A DNA stretch of 64,000 nt, taken from contig VLTN01000030.1 of assembly GCA_008330645.1 (NCBI GenBank), forward strand, positions 262,001 through 326,000, written 5' to 3'. Source of the stretch: Cafeteria roenbergensis (Eukaryota; Sar; Bigyra; Bicosoecida; Cafeteriaceae). Below the pieces are notes generated by a model. That model did not search any database and was not told where the DNA came from. It worked only from the letters and a program-made list of their open reading frames with translations. Position 1 is the stretch's first letter, and each line of letters starts with the position of its first letter. Below are positions 57,701-64,000 of this stretch, one piece after another. The translations under genes and the position numbers were made by a program.

Positions 57701-58090
57701 GATGCGAGGCTGACGGAGTGGCCGGCTGGCTGGGCCTCCGGCCATAGGCAGCACGCGGCTGCCGGCAGCGCGAGCGACACGCCGCCATCAAAACCAGCGC
57801 GAGACACGCGCCGCCAGCGCCGCCAGCTGCGCCACCGAAGCCGGCGTGGCTACTTGCTGCATGAGGGGGGAGAAAGGGTGGCCCCTTGGGGGGCAAGGGC
57901 CCGGCTTTTGCTCACTCGTCAGAGGCAGCCAGCGAGCTTGCAGCTGCTGCTCGATGCTGGGCCACAGGCCGCAGGTGTCGTGCACCGCCACCGGAACGCG
58001 CGCCCAGTCAGCGTTGAACGAGTCAGGGGTGTTGCGCAGCGACCGCTCCCTCGCCCAGGCCGGGAACTCGCCGTCAGCGCCGGCCGCCAT
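45713..58090 (-). CDS. giant TRAPPC10/Trs130-like TRAPP II subunit, about 4032 residues
   Basis: TRAPP II is the Golgi exchange-factor complex for Rab11/Ypt31-type GTPases. Minus-strand exons 58090-57916 and 57636-45713. Exon 1 carries the TRAPPC10 N-terminal pattern VAVHDTCGLWPSIEQQLQAR followed across the junction by WLPLTN, comparable to WPSIE-x-L-x-x-RLPLRN in the family. A second shared element is HLLVVSCPTQPDYTRRFRDT near residue 166. A helix corresponding to the family PGW/ALxxYDEL region is GRAGLGQDALAGYAAARVAL near residue 460. The remainder is interspersed with Ser, Gly, Pro, Thr-Ala and Gln runs and acidic patches; ordered islands (for example ADMLTARGLALCSRGMHGSG) recur to the end. 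Typical family length is 1100-1260, so this is more than three times larger. The 11.9 kb frame is uninterrupted. Family identity rests on short N-terminal matches; the C-terminal half is not confirmed. Confidence 0.65.
46320..56880. repeat. dispersed GTTGCA/TGCAAC hexamer arrays inside the TRAPPC10-like gene
   Basis: Short arrays of the same hexamer occur near 46323, 46379, 47549, 49070, 50508, 50886, 53598, 55198, 56196, 56791 and 56866, in two orientations. On the coding strand they are read as Leu-Gln, Thr-Ala or Val-Ala repeats depending on frame and orientation, so the DNA repeat, not the peptide, is what is shared. Confidence 0.75.
57058..57140. repeat. CCG-type run encoding poly-glycine
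   Basis: Nearly pure ccgccgccgcc sequence on the plus strand, read as Gly-Gly repeats near the N-terminus of the minus-strand TRAPPC10-like protein. Confidence 0.75.
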
Positions 58091-58660
58091 GCTGCTTGGC
58101 GGCTTGCTCAGCCTGGTTTCCGGGAACAGGCCCAACCCAACGGCGCCCCCTCGCGCCCGCCAGCTGCGCCGGTCTGACAAGGGCCAGGCGGGCTGAGAGG
58201 CGAGGGCCAAAGTGCCGCGTCTCGGGTGGAAAGGCGTGCCCGGCTGGGATTCCGCAATGCCGCCCGCGGTTGCAGAGCCGGCCGGCATCAGGGCCACTCC
58301 GTTCCTGAGCTTGCGCAGGCCGCTGCTGCCTTGTCGGGCGTGGTTTGCCGTCGCCATCCGTGCGTGCGTGAGGGCCTCAGGCCGTGCGGCCGTTTGGGCC
58401 TGCGTGCGCTGAGTGCTTGTGCGTGCATTCGTGTGCCACTCGAGCGCGTGGGGTTGCTTGTCCTGGATTGCGCTGCCAGTGCCGCCCAAGCCTCGAGCCT
58501 CCTCGCAACCACTGCACTGCCTCGCGCACACACAAGCGCGCGTGCTGCGCGCGGGGCAGCAAGCGGCGCGGCGTTGGAACCGGAGGGCTGGCGGGGCCGC
58601 GACGGCTTGCGCGGTTCAAGGAGCGGCGGCTTCTCCGGCGCGCCCGTGGCCCGCAGGCGC
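58091..58660. other. intergenic, nothing recognised
   Basis: Spacer between the start of the TRAPPC10-like gene and the stop of the aminopeptidase, both on the minus strand. It should contain the TRAPPC10-like promoter. Further upstream non-conserved coding exons here cannot be excluded because the exon 1 frame is open. Confidence 0.45.
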
Positions 58661-61600
58661 TCACTCGGCTGGCGCGCTCAGGTGGCGGACAACCCCCGCG
58701 AGCAGCGCCACTCCGTAGCCGGTGGCACGCGCGCCCACAAAGCTCGGGTACGCCATGTCAACGTGCAGCCAGCTGTTGCCCGGCGTTGAGACGAAGGGCT
58801 CGATGTGCGCGCCGACAAACTGGCCGGCGCAGCTGGACTGCGCGTTGGCCCGGTCAGCGACGGAGTTCTTCATGTCGGCCACCGCGGAGGCGAACTCGGC
58901 GTTGAAGAACTCTGGGCAGTAGGGCAGAGCGTGGCACAGCTCGCCGGTGGCGCGGCCGATGGCCGGCACGGTGCTCTCCAGAGTGGGGTTGTTCGTGTAC
59001 AGGGCAGCGAAGTGGCGGCCGGTGGCGACGCCCTGCGCCCCCGTGAGCGTGGCGATGTCGATGATGGCCCCGGGGTTGAGGTGCTTGGCGGCGTAGGCGG
59101 CGCCGTCAGCCATCACGCTGCGAAGTCGGGGCAGAGTTGGAGGCAGAGTTGGGGGGGGGGCAGAGTGGGGGGGGGGCAGAGTTGGGGGGGGGCAGAGTTG
59201 GAGGCAGAGTTGGGAGGGCAGAGTTGGGGGGGGCAGAGCTTGGGGGGGGCAGAGTTGGACGGCGCAGAGTTGGAGGGGGGGGGCAGCAGTGGCAGGAGCC
59301 GCTTGGGGAGAGCAAGGTCGCACGGGCGAGCGCGGCAATGGCGGCGTCGACGGCAACCAGCGATCGGGAGACGTGTCTCGGCAGAGCCACGGGTCAGCAG
59401 AGGCAGCGCCCTGAACCGCTGCCCCCCGCACCCCTTGCCTGGGACTGCAATGCGTCAACTGCGCCTGCAGCTGGGGGTGGGGTGAGTTGGGGGGGGGGGG
59501 AGAGCTCCAACTAGGCGTTCATAGTTGTAGCACAACTCACAGACGTCCCTCAGCGTCAGTGTTGTTGACCTCGACAGTCTTGCCGCTGTACATGTACAGG
59601 ATATCGTCCGGGCGCATTGCGACGTCGGAGACGCTGTTCTCGGCGAGGCAGAGGATCGCGTACACGGGGCGAGTGAGCGACACGTCGTCGCTCAGCGTGC
59701 GGAATGCGCCGAGAACGGCGGCCGCGCCCCCCATGTCCCGCTTCATACCCGGCATGCCGTCCTTGGACTTGATGGAGAGCCCCCCCGTGTCGTACACGAT
59801 GCCCTTGCCCACCAGGCAGATGGAGGGCGCGTCGGCGGCGGCGGCGGCGGGGCGGTGCTCCAGCACAACGAGCGCGGGCAGGTGCGTTGCGGCCTTGCCA
59901 ACGCCCCACAGGCCGCCGAAACCGCGGTCGCGGAGCTCCACCCCGCGGATGACCGTGGTTGACGTCGCCTTGCTGTCGGCAGCAACCTGCGGAGGCAACG
60001 GGGCGGAGGCGACGGGGCGGAGGCAACGGGGCAATCGCACCAGCCGTCGGGTCGCGCCAGCAACACGCAATCGCACCAGCGGGCGCAGTCACGCCAGCGA
60101 ACCGGGTGCTGCCCCCCAGCGGAACAGCGCGGCGCGGCGTGGCAACTCCAACACCGCGGCGCGCCATGGCAACTCCAACACCGCGGCGCGGCGTGGCAAC
60201 TCCAACACCGCGGCGCGGCGCGGCTTGGCGCTGCTTGGCGCTGCATGGCGCTGCATGGCGGGCCATGGCGCTGCATGGCGCGGCTTGGCGCTGCATGGCG
60301 CTGCATGGCGCTGCTTGGCGCTGCTTGGCGCTGCATGGCGGGCCGTGGCCCGGCTTGGCCACGGGCAGCACCCGCGCGCGCGTCGCACCTTGAGAGCGAT
60401 GTCCACGAACGCGTCCGTGTGCAGCTCTGAGGCGGGTGCGTCCACGAGGGCCGCCGCGATACGCGCGGACGCGCACACAGACCGCACGGCGTCGAGCGCC
60501 TCCTCCGTGACCCCGGCGCCGCTGGGAACGAGCTGCGATCGACCAAGGAATCACAGCGGGCGCGGGCACGGGGGCCGGGTGGGGGCGCGGGCGCGCGGAA
60601 GGGAGGGGGGGGGGGGGGGGGGGGTCCTATTGGCGCATCGATCCGATCGCGTCACGGACGCGGGCGGGCGCGCCGCCGGGCGAGGCGGCGACGGATGGCT
60701 CGGGAGCAGGCATCCCGCCAGTCACCCGCCAGTCACCAGCCGGGCACCCGCCGGTCAAGCTTACGGTGATTGCGGTGCGGCGCGAGGCGCGGGCGCCTGC
60801 GCCGGTCTTGCGAGAGTACATTGGGAAGGCCTTTGCAACGGCGACGCAGTATGCCGGGAGGTACTCTGGCGCGTGCACGGCGGCCACGACCATGCAGGGG
60901 CCGGAGAAGGCGATGCCGGAGAGGGCCTTTGAGATGGCGTGGGGGTGGGCGGGGCAGTTGTGGTGGCTGCAAGCCTCGGGCAGCATGACGACGATCACGC
61001 GCGACCCCATAAACGTCTCCCGCACGACCGGGGCGGCGGAGGGGGCGGGGGTGTCGGCGATCATGGCGGTGAGCAGGGCGCTGGTGCCGTCCGTGAGCCC
61101 GGACAGCTCTGCGGGGGGCAGGCGGCGGACAGGGATCACCGACTCTCGGCTTGCAACTAACTCTGCATTGGGCGATTAACTCTGCAACGCTTCAAATCAC
61201 CAGGCTTCCAACGACCAGGCACGACGCTTGGGTCGCCCCTGCTGCGGCCGGCCGCGGGCGCTGGCGAGCTCACTGTCGAAAGCAGACGCAAGGTCCGCCT
61301 TGTGGCCGACCACGACGATGACCTCGCACTCGGTTGCGCGGCTAGCATCGGCAGAAATCTGCGGGAACATGAGTTGACTTGTCACCACGCGTCAGAGGCA
61401 GTGGGAGGCCTGCCCAGCAGCGGCCCCGCGGCGACACATGCCACCGCAGGGACGCGGTGCCAACGCAGGACGCGTGCCCACGGACGCCCAGGGCGCGGCT
61501 ACCGGGCGGCTCGCCGAGGCTGGCGCCGGGAAAGTCGGCAAGCGGGCTCCGGCAACGTGCAATCTTTCGCACCTCGAACCGGTAGCACGGACGGCTGAGG

Positions 61601-61677
61601 ACGCCACCGTCGGGCGCACCGCCGGTGCGGCTCGACGGACTGCTTGGCGAGGCGGGGGAGACTGCGGCAGCGGCCAT
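58661..61677 (-). CDS. NPEPL1-type leucyl aminopeptidase (M17 family)
   Basis: Metallo-aminopeptidase. Six minus-strand exons, 61677-61573, 61358-61274, 61108-60765, 60532-60389, 59986-59541 and 59117-58661, give 526 residues, close to 523 for human NPEPL1. The M17 metal and catalytic motifs are complete: VGKGIVYDTGGLSIK, MKRDMGGAAAV and NNTDAEGRL, followed by IIDIATLTGAQGVATGRH and MKNSVADRANAQSSCAGQF. The N-terminal domain matches NPEPL1 in CEVIVVVGHK and VAVAKAFPMYSRKTGAG. The first exon (MAAAAVSPASPSS to CYRFE) is less certain; the ATG inside MFPQISADAS at 61373 is the alternative, but it overlaps a good TTCCCGCAG acceptor. A TATA-like element lies 48-59 bases upstream of 61677, which supports the longer model. 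Two introns hold minisatellites and one holds a 20-base G run. Confidence 0.9.
59122..59290. repeat. G-rich minisatellite, GGCAGAGTTGG units
   Basis: About ten imperfect units of ggcagagttggggggg on the plus strand, inside the last intron of the minus-strand aminopeptidase gene. Unit length varies with the length of the G run. Confidence 0.8.
60129..60360. repeat. two adjacent minisatellites in an aminopeptidase intron
   Basis: About three units near 27 bases long (gtggcaactccaacaccgcg) at 60129-60215 are followed by a 10-base repeat (ctgcatggcg and variants ctgcttggcg, cggcttggcg) to about 60360. They fill most of the intron 59987-60388, immediately next to the 5' splice site at 60388. Confidence 0.8.
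60605..60624. repeat. 20-base poly-G tract
   Basis: Uninterrupted G run on the plus strand within the intron 60533-60764, i.e. poly-C in the pre-mRNA. Its length is likely unstable and may be affected by assembly. Confidence 0.8.
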
Positions 61678-61724
61678 TCCGAGAGGAGCGGAGCAAAAGG
61701 GTGTGGCTTCTCCCGTGCTCGGCC

Positions 61725-61736
61725 AAGTATATATTC
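61725..61736 (-). promoter_or_regulatory. TATA-box candidate of the aminopeptidase gene
   Basis: GAATATATACTT on the minus strand, 48-59 bases upstream of the ATG at 61677 and isolated in GC-rich DNA. The spacing fits a core promoter with a very short leader. Confidence 0.5.
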
Positions 61737-61942
61737 CCGATAGCGAATATCGCAGACATTCTGTTGGTCGCACCCGGAACAGTGCCGCGGCGCGAGGTTG
61801 GAGACCACACACATGCGGCGCACGCAAACACACATTCCAACCCGCGCCCAAGCCAATCCCGTCGGTCCACTTGTGCTGCCCCTACCCTGCCCGCCCCCCT
61901 TCCTCGTGATCTTGCTGCCGCAAGTGCGAGCTCTGTGCTTCG

Positions 61943-63520
61943 TCACGGCTTCGCAACCGAACCGTCCGCACGGGCCCTGCGCGCGTCCCGCTGCTCGATA
62001 GCGGCCAGCCGCTCCACGAGGGCGGGGTGCGAGAAGAAGTATGCCGAGTACAACGGGTCAACCCAGGGCGTGGACAGGTTCTCGACGGACATCTTGACGA
62101 GCGCTCGGGAGAGGGGCGCGGCGTAGCCTTGATCGACGGCAAAGGCGTCCGCCTGGTACTCGAGCGTGCGCGTCATGAGGGCCACAGCGAAGCCAACCAC
62201 GGGGGTCAGGGGCGCGAGCCCCAAGGACAAGAACAGCTGCAGCCTCGCGATGGGAGGGGCCTCACCAGCTGCAAAGCCTGCCGCCTGGGGCAGCTCGTCG
62301 TAGGCAGCCGCGGCGCCGTAGGCACCGAGCATCAGCCCCAGCTGGGTGAGAGACGCGCCCAGCAACATCAGCGTGTGGCCAAGCTTCCAGTGCCCGAGCT
62401 CGTGCGCCACCACCGCGACGGTTTCGTCCAGCGAGGCGTGCGCGAGGAGGCTGTCGAACAGCGTGATGCGCTGCACGGGCCCGAGCCCGATGACGAAGGC
62501 GTTGCTGTGGCTCGACCGCAGGGACCCGTCGGCAACGACAATGTCCTTGCTTGAGAAGCCCTGCGCGATTGCGAGCTCCTCAATGGCCGCGCGTGGAGGA
62601 CCGGCGGGGAGCTGCTCAAGGGTGTTGAACGCGGGCTGGATCAACAACGGGTACGCAAGGTTCCCGAGCACCGATGCGGTGGCCAGCCCACCCCAGAGGT
62701 ACAGGGGCAAACGGGGACCTCCCACCGACAGAATTGCAACCAGACCAGCGACAACGGGCCCTCCGATGGCCGCCCCGATGGCAAGGCTCTTGAGCTGGTC
62801 CTGCGCCCACAGCGCCAGCGTCTGCCGGTTGAACCCGTGGCGCTGCTCCACCACAAACGACGAATACAGCTGCAGCGGCCAGTCCGCCACGGATTCGACC
62901 AGCGACAGCGCCCCCATGAAGGCCACGCCCCGTGCGACGTCCCCTAGCATGCCAGCATCGTTCGGCCCCATCACAGCTCGCACAGCCTGCGAGGCAGCGG
63001 CCCAGATCGCCGGCATGGCCCCGCTCGCAACGAGGGCAAGGTCTGTTCCGAGCCCGACCACCGACCGAATGATCGAGAGCTCGCTGCGGTCGCGGCCGTA
63101 CGCCTGCGCCTTGGCCACGCTCGACAGCACTCGCTCCTCGAAGGACTCCCCAGGCCCGCCCTTGGCGCCCGTCTCGGAGGCAGCCGACGAAGCAACTCGG
63201 GTGCGCGCCTGGGCCAGGACGGTGCTGTCGGCAATGTCCATCCACTCCAGCACGGGACCAGCTGCGCGGCCCTCGGACGCCAAGCTGCTGTCGGCCTCGT
63301 CAACGCGCCGCACCGCCCTCAGGAGCGGAGCAGGAGCGCCCTCGTTCGCAAAGAGCCGATGCTGGCGAAGCTTGAGATACACGTTCCACCCGGTCAGCGC
63401 TGCCAAGCCTACCACGGTCGCGCCCAGCACTGCGTCCGACTCGGGAGAAAACTCGCCAGTCGCAAAGCCGAAGCGGGCCGCATGGCCCGTGCGCTGCAGC
63501 AGCTCGAGCGAAGATTCCAT
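61943..63520 (-). CDS. STE24: CAAX prenyl protease 1 (Ste24/ZMPSTE24)
   Basis: Endoplasmic-reticulum zinc metalloprotease that trims farnesylated CAAX proteins. A single exon encodes 525 residues (family about 450-475). The zinc motif HELGHWKLGH lies at about 372-381, and the third ligand is in LEYQADAFA at about 451, so the M48 active site is complete. Many hydrophobic segments match the multi-span barrel (VLGATVVGLAALTGWNVYL, GGPVVAGLVAILSVG, LFLSLGLAPLTPVVGF). Family motifs VVEQRHGFNRQTLALW and RSSHSNAFVIGLG are present. A loop of about 100 residues after the first helix (EADSSLASEGRAAGP to RDRSELSII) is longer than usual. The ATG at 63520 precedes a short soluble N-terminus; the longer frame upstream is unlikely coding. 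Unlike its neighbour it has no introns. Confidence 0.93.
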   Translation of the reverse strand: MESSLELLQRTGHAARFGFATGEFSPESDAVLGATVVGLAALTGWNVYLKLRQHRLFANEGAPAPLLRAVRRVDEADSSLASEGRAAGPVLEWMDIADSTVLAQARTRVASSAASETGAKGGPGESFEERVLSSVAKAQAYGRDRSELSIIRSVVGLGTDLALVASGAMPAIWAAASQAVRAVMGPNDAGMLGDVARGVAFMGALSLVESVADWPLQLYSSFVVEQRHGFNRQTLALWAQDQLKSLAIGAAIGGPVVAGLVAILSVGGPRLPLYLWGGLATASVLGNLAYPLLIQPAFNTLEQLPAGPPRAAIEELAIAQGFSSKDIVVADGSLRSSHSNAFVIGLGPVQRITLFDSLLAHASLDETVAVVAHELGHWKLGHTLMLLGASLTQLGLMLGAYGAAAAYDELPQAAGFAAGEAPPIARLQLFLSLGLAPLTPVVGFAVALMTRTLEYQADAFAVDQGYAAPLSRALVKMSVENLSTPWVDPLYSAYFFSHPALVERLAAIEQRDARRARADGSVAKP

Positions 63521-63710
63521 TGCCGAACTGTACAGAGGCAGCAAGCGCTCACGCGTGCTCGGCGAGTGCGCCTTGCGGGGTGCGCCGTGGCGTGGCCTTT
63601 TGGGGGGTCGGTGACATATTTCAGATTTCACAAAGATCGGAACTGCACAGCCAAAGGGGCACGTGCACGCCACGCCACACGAGCAAAAGCGCCCCAAGGC
63701 CCACGCGTCG

Positions 63711-64000
63711 TCAATTGTCCGCCAGCCACGACGCCAGCGCCGCCGCTCGCGACGCCCGCACGGACTCCAGCCGCTCCGACAGCGCCGCCGACAGCCGCGC
63801 CCGGGTGCCCTCCAGGTCCGACAGAACGCGAACCACCGTCGCAGCCAGCGAGTGCGGCGTGGGCTCGGGGCTGGTGACGTACGCGCCGCGGAGGTCGTTT
63901 GTGTCGTCGCCCCAGGATGGCTCGGAGACGACGACGTGTCCGGCGGCGATCCAGCGGTCGCACCGAAGGCTCTCGAACACGAAGTTTGGAACAGCGTAGT
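63711..64000 (-). CDS. 3' end of an unrecognised gene, cut by window edge
   Basis: The frame is open from the right edge to TGA at 63711, about 95 residues. The visible part reads VPNFVFESLRCDRWIAAGHV, then VVSEPSWGDDTNDL, followed by a helical Ala/Arg/Leu-rich end with RVLSDLEGTRARL. The pattern 'phe-glu-ser-leu-arg-cys, then val-val-ser-glu' is reminiscent of the nucleotide-sugar-binding end of some glycosyltransferases, but this is a weak resemblance and I do not assign a function. The 190 bases between its stop and the Ste24 start should include the Ste24 promoter. Confidence 0.55.
   Translation of the reverse strand, partial: YAVPNFVFESLRCDRWIAAGHVVVSEPSWGDDTNDLRGAYVTSPEPTPHSLAATVVRVLSDLEGTRARLSAALSERLESVRASRAAALASWLADN

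Noticed and set aside
45713-57754. Giant open frame as a chance GC-rich artefact
   Set aside because: Nearly 12 kb without a stop, ordered islands throughout, and a first exon that supplies the family N-terminus in phase.
57570-57896. Direct continuation of the TRAPPC10-like first exon into the frame after the acceptor at about 57860
   Set aside because: That frame (SSHAGFGGAAGGAGG and following) ends at a stop within 110 codons; the acceptor at 57637 joins the 11.9 kb frame in phase and restores the LPLTN element.
1-64000. Viral or mobile elements (reverse transcriptase, integrase, transposase, capsid, terminal repeats)
   Set aside because: No diagnostic motif or long terminal or inverted repeat was seen on either strand; repeats present are micro- and minisatellites.

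Overview
The window is nuclear DNA from a GC-rich unicellular eukaryote. It has spliceosomal introns (44 modelled, about 56 to 660 bases of exon alternating with introns of roughly 115 to 660 bases), eukaryote-only machinery (40S protein S13, SmD3, LC8 dynein light chain, a TRAPP II subunit, an F-box protein, Ste24) and very Ala/Gly/Ser/Pro-rich low-complexity proteins. I cannot name the species. The gene set and composition would suit a GC-rich free-living protist (for example a bicosoecid-like stramenopile or another heterotrophic flagellate), but this is inference. No virus, retroelement or transposase was recognised.

Layout. 1-8.6 kb: two long uninterrupted plus-strand genes, a cyclic-nucleotide phosphodiesterase and an unrecognised Ala/Pro-rich protein. 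8.9-16.4 kb: a secreted saposin-B protein (minus) divergent from a large OSCA/TMEM63-type channel (plus). 16.9-23.7 kb: a small membrane protein, an AP endonuclease divergent from a small single-span protein, and a TM2-like protein. 23.8-26.2 kb: ribosomal protein S13, whose start codon is split by an intron, and a small B12D/MLRQ-like mitochondrial protein. 26.7-31.7 kb: SmD3 with a long Pro-rich tail, divergent from an unrecognised 845-residue secreted protein. 32-40 kb: LC8 dynein light chain, L-rhamnose mutarotase and a very large FBXO21-like F-box protein. 40.5-45 kb: an ankyrin-repeat gene in which twelve consecutive 99-base exons each encode exactly one repeat. 45.7-58.1 kb: a giant (about 4030 residues) TRAPPC10/Trs130-like gene. 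58.6-64 kb: an NPEPL1-type M17 aminopeptidase in six exons, an intronless Ste24 CAAX protease, and the 3' end of a further gene that leaves the window.

The genes are mostly housekeeping and do not form one pathway. The order is compact: five divergent pairs share upstream gaps of 185-351 bases, and convergent neighbours are separated by about 390-960 bases. All exon models were built by hand from reading frame, GT/AG sites and family alignment from memory. 42 of the 44 modelled 3' splice sites end in GCAG.

The observations I consider most worth following are the exon-per-repeat ankyrin gene, the intron inside the S13 start codon, the threefold-enlarged TRAPPC10, the SmB-like tail on SmD3, and DNA-level repeat words (a GTTGCA hexamer and a few 8-9-mers in both orientations) that populate the coding regions of only three of the genes.
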